64,000 nucleotides of DNA, taken from contig NZ_JACHXV010000004.1 in the NCBI RefSeq assembly GCF_014192375.1, forward strand, positions 310,001 through 374,000. Direction: 5' to 3'. The position numbers were made by a program, and so were the translations under genes. How positions within the stretch are numbered: the first letter of the stretch is position 1; each line of letters begins with the position of its first letter. The DNA comes from Endobacter medicaginis (lineage in GTDB: Bacteria; Pseudomonadota; Alphaproteobacteria; Acetobacterales; Acetobacteraceae). Positions 8,617 through 16,996 of this stretch are shown piece after piece. The notes under the pieces were generated by a model, which did not search any database, had not been told where the DNA came from, and saw only the letters and a list, made by a program, of their open reading frames with translations.

Positions 8617-10221
8617 TTATGACGGGATCAGCCGCAACAGCGTCTCCAGCCGATCCGCCTCCTCGAACGGCTTGTCCGGCCGCAGCCGCGCGACACGCGG
8701 AAAGCGCAGCGCCACCCCCGATTTGTGCCGGTTCGAGCGCTGGGCGGCATCGAACGCGATCTCCAGCACCAGCCCGGGTGCGACCTCGCGCACGGGCCCG
8801 TAGCGACGGGTGGTGTTGTTGCGGATCCAGCGGTCCATCTGCGCCAGTTCCGCATCGGTGAAGCCCGAATACGCCTTGCCGACCGGGACCAGTTCCGCAC
8901 CTTCCGCACCGTCGCGCCACAGGCCGAACGTGTAGTCGGAATAAAACGAGCTGCGCTTGCCATGCCCACGCTGCGCATACATCACCACCGCGTCGATGGT
9001 CAGCGGATCGCGCTTCCATTTCCACCACAGACCCTTCGGCCGCCCGGCCACATAGGGGCTGTCACGGCGCTTGAGCATCACGCCCTCGATCGACGCCGCG
9101 CGTGCGCCATCGCGCAGGCTCGAGAGGGTGTCGAAATCCGCCGCCTCGATCACCGCCGAGAGATCCATCCTCGGCGGCCGATGCGTCGCGAACCACGCTT
9201 CCAGACGTGCCCGCCGCTGCTCAAAGGGCAACGCGCGCAGGTCCTCCCCTTCCTCGAACAGCAGGTCGTAGAGCCGCACGGCCACCGGATGCTGTTCCAT
9301 CAGCGCCACGCCGGGCACCTTGCGGTTCAGACGCTGCTGGAGGTCGGCGAAGGGGGCGACCTCGCCGTCGCGGATCACCAGCAATTCCCCGTCGAGCACC
9401 GCATCGAAGCCCATCGCCTCGACGATCTCCGGAAATGCCGCCGAGACGTCGTCCGACCCGCGCGAGTAGATGCGCCGCCCGCCCGGCACCGAAACGAGCT
9501 GCACGCGGATCCCGTCCCATTTCCACTCCGCGCAGTAGGCGGCGTAGTCGAGTGCGGCGATATCCGCCGCCTCCAGCGGCTGTGCCAGCATCGGCGAGCG
9601 GAACACCGGCGCATCCTGCGGATCGGGCCGCGGCCCGCGCGCCTCGAGCCAGTCGAACAGCTCGGCATAGGGTGGAGCGAGCCCGTGCCAGACCTCCTCG
9701 ATCTCGTCGACGCTCACGCTGCCGCCGGCCAGTTCCGCCAACGCCGTCTTCGCCAGCCGCGCCGATGCACCCACGCGCAGCGCTCCGGTCATCAGCTTGA
9801 GAATCGCATAGCGGACCGGCGGATCGGAGGCATCGAGCCAGCCCTCGAGAAGGGCGGGAAGCTCCGCCTTCGGCGTATGCATCAGCCCGTCCACCACCTC
9901 GGCCAGCATCGGCGGCGTGCGCACGCTGTTGCGGCCGAACGCGTCGTCACGCGCGGGCCAGATCAGCGACACCGTCTCGGCGAGATCGCCGACATAGTCA
10001 CACGACCATTCGAACAGCACCGGATCGGTGCGCGCCTGCGCGAGCGCACGGATCAGCGCGGGCTTGGCGAGCGGAAACGACAGCGTGCCGGTCAGCGCCG
10101 CCAGCCCCCAGCCGCGATCGGGATCAGGCTCGGTGCGGAAGAATTCCCGCAGCAGTGCGAGCTTGGCCAGCCGCCCCGGCGTCAGTGTCAGCCGCTCCAG
10201 CAGGGTGGCGAAGGCGATCAT
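8617..10221 (-). CDS. ATP-dependent DNA ligase of the exonuclease-associated type
   Basis: A 534-residue ATP-dependent DNA ligase. The nucleotidyl-transfer motif I is EWKWDGIRV with the adenylated lysine at about residue 234; motif III (VLDGELLV), motif IV (EGVMLKRRDSPYVAGR) and motif V (WWKWKRDPLTIDAVVMYA) follow, then an OB-fold domain ending with a RFPRVARLRPDKP motif VI region. The N-terminal 200 residues form the DNA-binding domain. This is the ligase found next to an MBL-fold exonuclease in many proteobacteria, part of a DNA repair set (family knowledge). ATG 10221 overlaps the exonuclease stop by four bases. The helicase and phosphoesterase partners of that set are not nearby. Confidence 0.9.
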   Translation of the reverse strand: MIAFATLLERLTLTPGRLAKLALLREFFRTEPDPDRGWGLAALTGTLSFPLAKPALIRALAQARTDPVLFEWSCDYVGDLAETVSLIWPARDDAFGRNSVRTPPMLAEVVDGLMHTPKAELPALLEGWLDASDPPVRYAILKLMTGALRVGASARLAKTALAELAGGSVSVDEIEEVWHGLAPPYAELFDWLEARGPRPDPQDAPVFRSPMLAQPLEAADIAALDYAAYCAEWKWDGIRVQLVSVPGGRRIYSRGSDDVSAAFPEIVEAMGFDAVLDGELLVIRDGEVAPFADLQQRLNRKVPGVALMEQHPVAVRLYDLLFEEGEDLRALPFEQRRARLEAWFATHRPPRMDLSAVIEAADFDTLSSLRDGARAASIEGVMLKRRDSPYVAGRPKGLWWKWKRDPLTIDAVVMYAQRGHGKRSSFYSDYTFGLWRDGAEGAELVPVGKAYSGFTDAELAQMDRWIRNNTTRRYGPVREVAPGLVLEIAFDAAQRSNRHKSGVALRFPRVARLRPDKPFEEADRLETLLRLIPS

Positions 10222-11264
10222 GCCGCCGCCCCCTCACCCTCCGCGGCCGGCGCCTCCTCCTCGTCGCCATAGCCGAGCAGACGCAGCGCGCGCCCGGTGC
10301 GCCCCGAACCCTCGATCCAGTGGATCAGCGCCTCCTCCCGCCCGTGCGTCACCCAGATTTCCGGCGCATCCACCTCGTCGATGGTGCGACAGAGCTCGTC
10401 CCAGTCGGCATGATCCGAGATCACCAGCGGCAGTTCCACACCGCGCGCCTTCGCCCGCTGCCGCACCCGCATCCATCCCGAGGCCAGCCCCACCACCGGA
10501 TCGGCGAGCCGCCGCGCCCAGCGATCGGCGATCGCCCCCGGCGGAGCGAGCACGATCGCGCCCGCCAGCTCCGCCCTCGCCCGCCCTGTCGCCGCACGCA
10601 GATCACCCAAAGGGACACCCAACCGCTCATAGGTGTCGCAGACCGACATCAGCGCACCATGCAGATAGATCGGTCCGTCCCACCCTGCCTCGCGCAGCAG
10701 CAGGATCAGCCTCTGGCACTTGCCCAGCGCATAGCACCCCACGACATGCGTGCGCTCGGCAAACAGCCGCACGCTGTCGAGCAGCCTGCCGATTTCGCCG
10801 CGCGGATCGGGATGGCGGAACACCGGCAGGCCGAAGGTCGCCTCGGTGACGAACACGTCGCACGCCACCGGCACGAACGGCGCACAGCTCGGATCGGCGA
10901 CGCGCTTGTAATCGCCGCTCACCACCGCGCGACTGCCGCGATACTCCATCACCACCTGCGCACTGCCCAGCACATGCCCGGCCGGCTCCAGCCGCACCTC
11001 GACATCGCCGATGCGCAGGCCCTCGCCATAGCGCAGTTCCTGCTGCTCGCGCGCCGGTCGATCCTCGCCCATCCGGGTGCGCATGATCGCCAGGCTTTCC
11101 GGCGTGGTCAGCACATGCTCGTGGCCGGGCCGCGCATGATCGGCATGGGCATGGGTGACGATCGCATGCGCCACCGGCTGCACCGGGTCGATATGGAATC
11201 CTCCCGGCGCGCACCACAGCCCTTCCGGACGCGGCGTCAGCCAGCCCGACGGATGCGGCGTCAT
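10218..11264 (-). CDS. Ligase-associated MBL-fold DNA exonuclease
   Basis: A 348-residue metallo-beta-lactamase-fold protein with beta-CASP character. The metal site THAHADHARPGH lies at residues 37-48; VVSGDYKRVADP and a later ISDHADWDEL supply further metal ligands. The pattern matches the exonuclease encoded beside ATP-dependent ligases, proposed to trim DNA ends before sealing (family knowledge, related to SNM1/Artemis enzymes). ATG 11264 overlaps the GMC dehydrogenase stop by four bases, and its own stop overlaps the ligase start, so all are translated as one unit. A longer frame upstream is only an extension into the dehydrogenase gene. Confidence 0.88.
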   Translation of the reverse strand: MTPHPSGWLTPRPEGLWCAPGGFHIDPVQPVAHAIVTHAHADHARPGHEHVLTTPESLAIMRTRMGEDRPAREQQELRYGEGLRIGDVEVRLEPAGHVLGSAQVVMEYRGSRAVVSGDYKRVADPSCAPFVPVACDVFVTEATFGLPVFRHPDPRGEIGRLLDSVRLFAERTHVVGCYALGKCQRLILLLREAGWDGPIYLHGALMSVCDTYERLGVPLGDLRAATGRARAELAGAIVLAPPGAIADRWARRLADPVVGLASGWMRVRQRAKARGVELPLVISDHADWDELCRTIDEVDAPEIWVTHGREEALIHWIEGSGRTGRALRLLGYGDEEEAPAAEGEGAAA

Positions 11265-12790
11265 CGCGCCGCGAGGAAGGCGCGCGCGGTGCGCAGCGAC
11301 AGCGCCATGATCGTCAGCGCCGGATTGGCCGCCAGCGCGCTCGGAAACACCGAGTTGTCGCAGATCCACAGATTGTCGATATCAAAACTCCGCCCGGCCG
11401 GATCGACGACGTTGCGATCCCCGCTCCTTCCCATCCGGCAGGTGCCGATCGTATGCGCCACACGCGGCAGCACCTGGATGTCGCTCGCCCCCGCCTGCTG
11501 CCAGATCGCCCGCATCACCTTCGTCGCATGGGCATCGAGCGCGCGTTCGTTGTCGTGATAGGAAAAACGGATCAGCGGCCTGGCCATGCCGCTCTCATCG
11601 GTCTCGTCCGACAACACCAGCACGTTGTCGTCATGCGGCAGCGTCTCGCCATTGATGCCGATCCCGGCGGCATGGTTGTAGCGTGACAGCAGATCGACCA
11701 ATGCGGCTCCGCGCACACCGCCGCGCGACAGCATGTTGGCCCAGGTCACCGGCAGCACGCCGAGGCTCTGGATCAGATAGCCCCCGGCGAAATCCGCATC
11801 GTCGGGGCGGACGAAATCCTCCGTGATCAGCGCGGACGGATAGCCCTTGTTCATCCGCATCTCGTCGTCGAATATCCCCCACACCTGGGTCGCGACATGC
11901 GCCATGTAGTTCCGCCCGACCTGGCCGGAGGAATTGGCAAGCCCCGTATGCAGCAGCAGACGCGGCGTCTCCACCGCGCCGGCGCAGACAAACACCTGCC
12001 CGCACGCCTGACGGTAACGCACCCCGTCGCGCAGATAGACGACATCGCTGATCCTGCCGGACGAATCACGGACGAGATCGATCACCATGCATCCGTCGCG
12101 GATCTCCGCGCCATGCGCGGTGGCGATGCGCAGCCAGGTATTGGCGGTGCTGGCCTTGGCATCGTTGCGACAGCCTTGGTGACAGTGCCCGCAACTGATG
12201 CAGGCCTGACGGGTGAAGCCGTCGGGTTCGACCCGGTCGGCGGTCAGCACCGCGGCCGGCGACGTCGCATGGCGGATGCCAAGCGCATCGCAGCCGCGCT
12301 GCATGACCTGCGCCGGCGCGTTCAGCGCGACCGGCGGCAGACGGTAGCGGCGATCGGCGTCCCACGGATACTCCCTGGGCCCCGACACGCCGATCACCGC
12401 CTCGACGGTCTCGTAAAGTGGCGTCAGTTCATCGAGACCGAACGGCCAGTCCTCGCCACCCTCCGCCGCCATGCGCAAGTCGCGCGCATCGGCCCGCGGC
12501 GTGAACGCGCCCCAGTGCAGGGTGGAGCCACCCACACCGATGCCGCTGTTGTTGCCCCCGAACGCCTCCGGCGTCGCCCCGCCCGAGAGACGCTCCGACA
12601 GCCAGTAGATCGGGTCGGCGGCCAGTTCGTCAGCGACGAAATCGCGCGGGTCCCAGGCACGGCCGGCTTCCAGCGCCACCACCCGCACCCCGGCGCGCGC
12701 CAGCTCCGCCAGCAGCGGCGCGCCCCCCGCACCGGTGCCGATCACCACCACATCGACCGCCTCCGGGGTCGCCCCGATGGCGGCACTCAC
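11261..12790 (-). CDS. GMC-family FAD dehydrogenase with a cysteine-rich (Fe-S type) motif
   Basis: A 509-residue flavoprotein. The FAD-binding glycines are in VVVIGTGAGGAPLLAELARAG (GxGxxG at residues 18-23), and the C-terminal catalytic region contains HTIGTCRMG and AANPALTIMALSLR, as in GMC alcohol/sugar oxidoreductases. Four cysteines at 197, 200, 203 and 207 (CISCGHCHQGC) match the gluconate 2-dehydrogenase and FAD-glucose-dehydrogenase branch, where such cysteines bind an iron-sulfur cluster (family knowledge). GTG 12790 is chosen because it overlaps the upstream stop as GTGA. The partner small subunit is encoded by the 3' part of the upstream fusion gene. Substrate is unknown; no cytochrome subunit is adjacent. 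Confidence 0.85.
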   Translation of the reverse strand: MSAAIGATPEAVDVVVIGTGAGGAPLLAELARAGVRVVALEAGRAWDPRDFVADELAADPIYWLSERLSGGATPEAFGGNNSGIGVGGSTLHWGAFTPRADARDLRMAAEGGEDWPFGLDELTPLYETVEAVIGVSGPREYPWDADRRYRLPPVALNAPAQVMQRGCDALGIRHATSPAAVLTADRVEPDGFTRQACISCGHCHQGCRNDAKASTANTWLRIATAHGAEIRDGCMVIDLVRDSSGRISDVVYLRDGVRYRQACGQVFVCAGAVETPRLLLHTGLANSSGQVGRNYMAHVATQVWGIFDDEMRMNKGYPSALITEDFVRPDDADFAGGYLIQSLGVLPVTWANMLSRGGVRGAALVDLLSRYNHAAGIGINGETLPHDDNVLVLSDETDESGMARPLIRFSYHDNERALDAHATKVMRAIWQQAGASDIQVLPRVAHTIGTCRMGRSGDRNVVDPAGRSFDIDNLWICDNSVFPSALAANPALTIMALSLRTARAFLAAR

Positions 12791-14118
12791 CGCCACACAC
12801 TCCCCGCCGGCGGCTCCCACGGCTCCACCACCCCGATCCCGACCGGCGCGAACCCCGGCAGGCGCGGCGTATCGCCGCCATAGGCGGGCCCATCATACCC
12901 CATTTCCGCCATCTGCTGTGGACGCGCGACATGCAGCCGCGCCAGCGCCGCCTGCACATCGGCCACAAACGCCGCCTCGCGCGAGACCGCCACGTCCCCC
13001 GACGCGATCTCGTCGAGCAGCCGATCGCGCGCCCGCGCATCGAGCCCGGCGAGCGCGCCGCCGGCACGCCGATCCAGCGCGGCCACGCCCTCGCGCCAGG
13101 CCTGCGCATCGGGCGGCAGGATCGCGAACCGCCAGCCATCGCCACCCCCCTCGCAAGCCGCCACCGCCGCACGCACCAGCCCCTCGGCCGCCACCCCAGG
13201 CAGGCACCAGCCGGCCACAGCCTCCAGACACGCCGCCATCGCCTCGGGTGCCGGCGGCGGCTCGGCCTGCACCCGCGCCTGCAACACCGCCCGCGTCCCC
13301 GCGCTGACCCGCACACCATCGATCAGCGCGCGAAAGTCGCGCCGATCGGCCGGCATCGCGATCGGCGCCGCCTCGAATTCCGCCATCCACGCGCCGATCA
13401 CCTGCGCCAGCACTGCGCTGCGCTCCAGATGCAGCAGATGCGCCGCCCCCCGCAGCACCACGAACCGCGCATTCGGCAGATGCGGCAGCATATGCTCCGC
13501 CTGCGCCTGCGGACCGAGCGCCCCATCCTCGTCCCCCGCCACCACCAGAGCCGGGACATCGAGCCGCCCGATCCGCTCGCGCCAGTCCTCCTCCAGCCCC
13601 GCCGCCAGCCATGCCCACCAGGCCTCGGGATGGCTGCGCAGCACCGCCGCGACCGCCGCCGCGCGCTCGGCTTCCGGCAGCGGGCCTGCGCTGTTGGCGT
13701 CCACGAACTGCTCCGCCTGCGCGCGGCTGTCGTCGGGATGGCCACGAAACCAGCCCAACATGTCCTCGCGTGCCTGCGCATCGATCGGTTCGGGCGCCGG
13801 CGGCGAGCCAGCCAGCAGCACCAGCCCCTGCAGCCCCGCCAGGCGCGCATCGCCATCCTGCGCCGCACGCGCCACCGCGAGCGCGATCTTCGCGCCCATG
13901 CTCTGCCCCATCAGCCAGAACCGCGCGCGTCCCGACAGCGCGTCGATCACATGGTCGCGCATCGCCGCCACGTCCCGCCGCCCCAGCGGCGCGGCGCTGC
14001 CGAACCCCGGCAGGTCGATCCCCTCCACATGCAGGCCTCCGCCCGCGTCGCGGTCGAGGGACGCCCAGGCCGTCGAGTCGCCGCCGAGGCCGTGCAGGCC
14101 GATCAGGTTTTCTGTCAT
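12787..14118 (-). CDS. Fusion: alpha/beta hydrolase + gluconate 2-dehydrogenase small-subunit domain
   Basis: A 443-residue two-part protein. Residues 1-255 are an alpha/beta hydrolase with oxyanion region HGLGGDSTAW, nucleophile Ser73 in GQSMG, Asp196 in VVAGDEDG and His227 in RGAAHLLHLE. Residues about 260-443 resemble the gluconate 2-dehydrogenase subunit 3 family, recognisable from the helical part and the ending MGYDGPAYGG...GIGVVEPWEPP. In other bacteria that subunit is a separate Tat-exported protein that carries its GMC partner; here no export signal is visible and the domain is fused to an apparently cytosolic hydrolase. It is the first gene of the - strand operon continuing into the GMC dehydrogenase, exonuclease and ligase. 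Confidence 0.78.
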   Translation of the reverse strand: MTENLIGLHGLGGDSTAWASLDRDAGGGLHVEGIDLPGFGSAAPLGRRDVAAMRDHVIDALSGRARFWLMGQSMGAKIALAVARAAQDGDARLAGLQGLVLLAGSPPAPEPIDAQAREDMLGWFRGHPDDSRAQAEQFVDANSAGPLPEAERAAAVAAVLRSHPEAWWAWLAAGLEEDWRERIGRLDVPALVVAGDEDGALGPQAQAEHMLPHLPNARFVVLRGAAHLLHLERSAVLAQVIGAWMAEFEAAPIAMPADRRDFRALIDGVRVSAGTRAVLQARVQAEPPPAPEAMAACLEAVAGWCLPGVAAEGLVRAAVAACEGGGDGWRFAILPPDAQAWREGVAALDRRAGGALAGLDARARDRLLDEIASGDVAVSREAAFVADVQAALARLHVARPQQMAEMGYDGPAYGGDTPRLPGFAPVGIGVVEPWEPPAGSVWR

Positions 14119-14242
14119 GCGCTGCTATCGCGCGAGGCAAGGCAGGGATGCGTCCGGCGCGTGCGACCTGCGGATTTTGTGATGTTCGCCCCACTGCCGC
14201 ACCGGCGTTGTCGTGCAGGTCTACAGCACGGAGGAGACACGC

Positions 14243-14542
14243 ATGGCCAGCCTTCACGTCATCGCCACCATCATCGCCAAGGACGGACAGCAGGAGGCGC
14301 TGCGCGAGGCCCTGCTGCCGGCGGTGCACGCCTTCCGCACCGAAGACGGCTGCGAGGGCTACAGCGTGTTCGAGGATCGCGACCGCCCCGGCCGTATCAT
14401 GACCCACGAGATCTGGCGCGACGCGGCGGCTCTGGACGCGCACATGAATTCGCCCACCATGCAGTCGCTCAAGCCGCGCCTGCCGGAGCTGCTCGCCGCG
14501 CCGTTCGAGGTCATCGTGCTCGACGCGCTGCTGACCCTCTGA
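14243..14542 (+). CDS. Antibiotic-biosynthesis-monooxygenase (ABM) domain protein
   Basis: A 99-residue single-domain protein of the dimeric alpha/beta-barrel fold. The opening LHVIATIIAKDGQQEALREALL and the central CEGYSVFEDRDRPGRIMTHEIWRD are typical of small quinol/heme monooxygenase-like proteins such as YgiN (family knowledge). The ATG at 14243 has an excellent GGAGGAG ribosome binding site. It stands alone, with a GC-rich hairpin at 14543-14563 after its stop. The substrate cannot be predicted. Confidence 0.8.
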   Translation: MASLHVIATIIAKDGQQEALREALLPAVHAFRTEDGCEGYSVFEDRDRPGRIMTHEIWRDAAALDAHMNSPTMQSLKPRLPELLAAPFEVIVLDALLTL

Positions 14543-14563
14543 CGCCCGCCTCCCTCGCGGGCG
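14543..14563 (+). terminator. GC hairpin after the ABM gene
   Basis: CGCCCGC at 14543-14549 pairs perfectly with GCGGGCG at 14557-14563 around a seven-base loop, immediately after the ABM stop codon. There is no T-tract after it, so termination strength is doubtful. No TPP riboswitch is visible ahead of thiE. Confidence 0.4.
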
Positions 14564-14585
14564 GAGGATGGGGTAGAACGCGGGC

Positions 14586-15215
14586 ATGACCCGACCCTGC
14601 CAGCTCTATCTGATCACCCCGCCCGCGCTGGTCGCCGCCACCTTCGCCGACACGCTGGCGCGCGCCCTCGATGCGGGCGAGGTCGCCGCGGTCCAGCTCC
14701 GACTCAAGGATGTCGGCGACGACGAGTTGCTGCGTGCGATCGACATCCTGCGCCCCGTCGCCCAGTCGCGCGACGTCGCGTTTTTGCTCAACGACCGCGC
14801 CGACCTCGCCGCGCGTTCCGGCTGCGACGGCGCGCATGTCGGCGCGTCCGACGGCGACGTGGCCACCGCCCGCCGCCTGCTCGGCCCCGACCTCCAGCTT
14901 GGCGTGTCCTGCTACGACAGCCGCGAACTGGCGATGCTGGCCGGCGAGGCCGGCGCGGACTACGTCGCCTTCGGCGCGATCTACGAAAGCCCCACCAAGC
15001 AGACCGACATCCGTGCCGACCTCTCGCTGCTGGGCTGGTGGTCGGAGCTGATGGAACTGCCCTGCGTGGCCATCGGCGGCCTCACGCCGGCCAACTGCGC
15101 CCCCGTGGTGCAGGCGGGTGCGGATTTCCTCGCCGTCGTCAGCGCGGTGTGGTCACACCCCGATGGTGCTGCCGCCGGGGTGAGGGCCATGCTGGCGGCA
15201 ATCCACGCCGCCTGA
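14586..15215 (+). CDS. thiE: Thiamine-phosphate synthase
   Basis: A 209-residue TIM-barrel enzyme that joins hydroxymethylpyrimidine diphosphate to thiazole phosphate. The expected signatures are in order: LYLITP, VQLRLKD, FLLNDRADLA, GAHVGASDGD, LGVSCYDS, DYVAFGAIYES, CVAIGGLTP and FLAVVSAVW. Two other thiamine genes are in the window, tenA at 25042 and thiD at 31679, but they are not linked to it. It runs convergently into the SDR gene with a six-base gap. Confidence 0.92.
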   Translation: MTRPCQLYLITPPALVAATFADTLARALDAGEVAAVQLRLKDVGDDELLRAIDILRPVAQSRDVAFLLNDRADLAARSGCDGAHVGASDGDVATARRLLGPDLQLGVSCYDSRELAMLAGEAGADYVAFGAIYESPTKQTDIRADLSLLGWWSELMELPCVAIGGLTPANCAPVVQAGADFLAVVSAVWSHPDGAAAGVRAMLAAIHAA

Positions 15216-15221
15216 CCGCAC

Positions 15222-15962
15222 CTACCTGACCGCGCGCGCCATGCCACCATCGACGGTGATCGTCGTGCCGGTGACATAGGAGGCCCGCTCGGAAGCGAGG
15301 AACACCGCGACCGCGGCCAGTTCCTCAGGATCGCCGAACCGCCCGAGCGGGATGTTGTCGGCGATGAAGCGCGCCCGCTCCGCCTCGTCGGGATGGATGC
15401 GGTTGCGAATCTGCTCGCTCCACAGCCGCCCCGGCGCGATGGCATTGACCGTCACCCCGTCGGAGGCGACCTCGCTCGCCGCCCCCTTCGACCAGAAGGT
15501 CAGCGCCGCCTTGGCCGCCCCGGCGGTGTTGAGCCCGTGCGTCTCGTTGTTGCCGGTCAGGCTGATCACCCGCCCCCAGCCCCGCGACCGCATCGCCGGC
15601 AGCAGCCGCTCGGCCAGCCGCCGCGGCGCGGTGAAGTTGAGCGCGAAATCGCGCGCCCACACGGCGTCGTCCCCGCCCAGCCCGATCGGTCCCGCCGCAC
15701 CGGCGGCGTTGACGAGGATGTCGATGCCGCCGAGCGCCGCGGCGGCCGCATCCGCGCCACGATCGAGCGCGTCCGGATCGGCGATGTCGCACATGATGGC
15801 CGCGGCACCGTGACGCGCCACGAACCCCTGCAGCGGCACCTCGCGCCGCGCCATCACCGCCAGCCGCACCCCTTCCTGTGCGAGGGCCTCGGCAATCGCC
15901 GCCCCCAGCCCTGCGCTCGCTCCGGTGACGAGCGCGCGCTTTCCTGACAGTCCCAGTTCCAT
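15222..15962 (-). CDS. Short-chain dehydrogenase family protein lacking the catalytic tyrosine
   Basis: A 246-residue Rossmann-fold SDR protein. The coenzyme site TGASAGLG (residues 13-20), VNAAGAAGPIG, Asn109 and the lysine of the active site (Lys151) are present, as is the C-terminal DGGMARAV. However the YxxxK motif reads AGAAK: Ala147 replaces the tyrosine that donates the proton in ordinary SDRs. It may be inactive, use another residue, or act as a binding protein. ATG 15962 has the ribosome binding site GGGAGG. It is divergent from a LysR-type regulator gene that probably controls it. Confidence 0.85.
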   Translation of the reverse strand: MELGLSGKRALVTGASAGLGAAIAEALAQEGVRLAVMARREVPLQGFVARHGAAAIMCDIADPDALDRGADAAAAALGGIDILVNAAGAAGPIGLGGDDAVWARDFALNFTAPRRLAERLLPAMRSRGWGRVISLTGNNETHGLNTAGAAKAALTFWSKGAASEVASDGVTVNAIAPGRLWSEQIRNRIHPDEAERARFIADNIPLGRFGDPEELAAVAVFLASERASYVTGTTITVDGGMARAVR

Positions 15963-16021
15963 GATCGGCCTCCCTGACCGCATCGTCGATGCCCATGCCG
16001 ATCTGGGACGTCTTGAAGGGT

Positions 16022-16036
16022 GACGGAATAACCGTC
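16022..16036. promoter_or_regulatory. Likely LysR-regulator operator between SDR and regulator genes
   Basis: GACGG-AATAA-CCGTC is a perfect five-base inverted repeat with a five-base AT-rich centre, six bases before the chosen start of the LysR gene and 60 bases before the SDR start. LysR-type regulators usually bind such interrupted palindromes in the divergent region they share with their target (family knowledge). Confidence 0.45.
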
Positions 16037-16042
16037 TTACTC

Positions 16043-16996
16043 ATGGCATCGATGAGATGGAGTTCACCAATCCGTCCCGGCCTCGCCACTCTGGAAGCCT
16101 TCGCCGCCGTCGCCCGCCTCGGCAGCTTCCGAGCCGCCGCCACCGCGCGCGGCGTGACCCCCTCGGCGCTGAGCCACCTCATCCGCGGCCTGGAGACAGG
16201 GTTGGGCACGCGACTGTTCCACCGCACCACCCGCAGCCTGCGCCTCACCGATGCCGGCGAGCGCCTGCTCGACAGGATCGGTCCGGCACTCGGCGAGATC
16301 GACGACGCCCTCACCTGCCTTGGCGCCGCGGCCACACGCCCGTCCGGCCGGCTCCGGCTGAACGTGCCGCGCAGCGCCGTGCCGCTGGTCATCGCCCCGC
16401 TGCTGCCGCGGTTTCTCGCGGACTATCCAGAGGTCACGCTCGAGGTGGTCGGCGACGACCGGCTGGTCGATATCGTCTCGGGCGGGTTCGACGCCGGCAT
16501 CCGCCTCGCCACCCGCCTCGCACCGGGGATGGTGGCGGTCAAGCTGTCGCCCCGGCGGCGATTCGCCGTGGTCGGCTCGCCCGCCTATCTCGCCACCCAC
16601 GGCAGGCCCCGCACGCCGTTCGACCTGTCGGCGCAGGCCTGCATCTGCCGACGCTATCCGGCCGGCGGCCGCTATGCCTGGGAGTTCGTCAACCCCGCTG
16701 ACGGCGAGGTGGTCGAGATCGATGTCGATGGCCGCATCGTCACCACGGAGGTCAGCCTGATGCGCGCAGCCTGTGTGGCCGGGGCCGGCCTCGCCCACCT
16801 GTTCGAGCATGACGTCGCCGACCTGCTCGCATCAGGCGCGCTGGTCAGGGTGCTGGAGGACTGGTGCCCGCCACTGGCCGGCTTCTCGCTGTATTACCCG
16901 AGCCGCCGCCACCCGCCGGCCGCCCTGCGTGCCTTCATCGACACGGCACGCGAGGTGCTGTCCGCCGCTCAGCCGGCAACCGGCCGGATCGGCTGA
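16043..16996 (+). CDS. LysR-family transcriptional regulator
   Basis: A regulator of about 317 residues. The winged helix-turn-helix is plain: LEAFAAVARLGSFRAAATARGVTPSALSHLIRGLETGLGTRLFHRTTRSLRLTDAGERLL. The rest is a periplasmic-binding-protein-like effector domain (LRLNVPRSAVPLVIAPLLPRFLADYPEVTLEVV onward). ATG 16043 is preferred; in-frame starts at 15989 add an unlikely leader. It is divergent from the SDR gene, which is its likely target. Its 3' end overlaps the convergent fasciclin lipoprotein gene by 28 bases. Confidence 0.88.
   Translation: MASMRWSSPIRPGLATLEAFAAVARLGSFRAAATARGVTPSALSHLIRGLETGLGTRLFHRTTRSLRLTDAGERLLDRIGPALGEIDDALTCLGAAATRPSGRLRLNVPRSAVPLVIAPLLPRFLADYPEVTLEVVGDDRLVDIVSGGFDAGIRLATRLAPGMVAVKLSPRRRFAVVGSPAYLATHGRPRTPFDLSAQACICRRYPAGGRYAWEFVNPADGEVVEIDVDGRIVTTEVSLMRAACVAGAGLAHLFEHDVADLLASGALVRVLEDWCPPLAGFSLYYPSRRHPPAALRAFIDTAREVLSAAQPATGRIG

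Noticed and set aside
8617-11264. Complete helicase-exonuclease-ligase-phosphoesterase repair cassette
   Set aside because: Only exonuclease and ligase are present; neither helicase nor phosphoesterase gene is next to them in the window.
14543-14585. TPP riboswitch ahead of thiE
   Set aside because: The leader is only 43 bases and holds just one GC hairpin, without the conserved TPP aptamer blocks; none is seen before tenA or thiD either.
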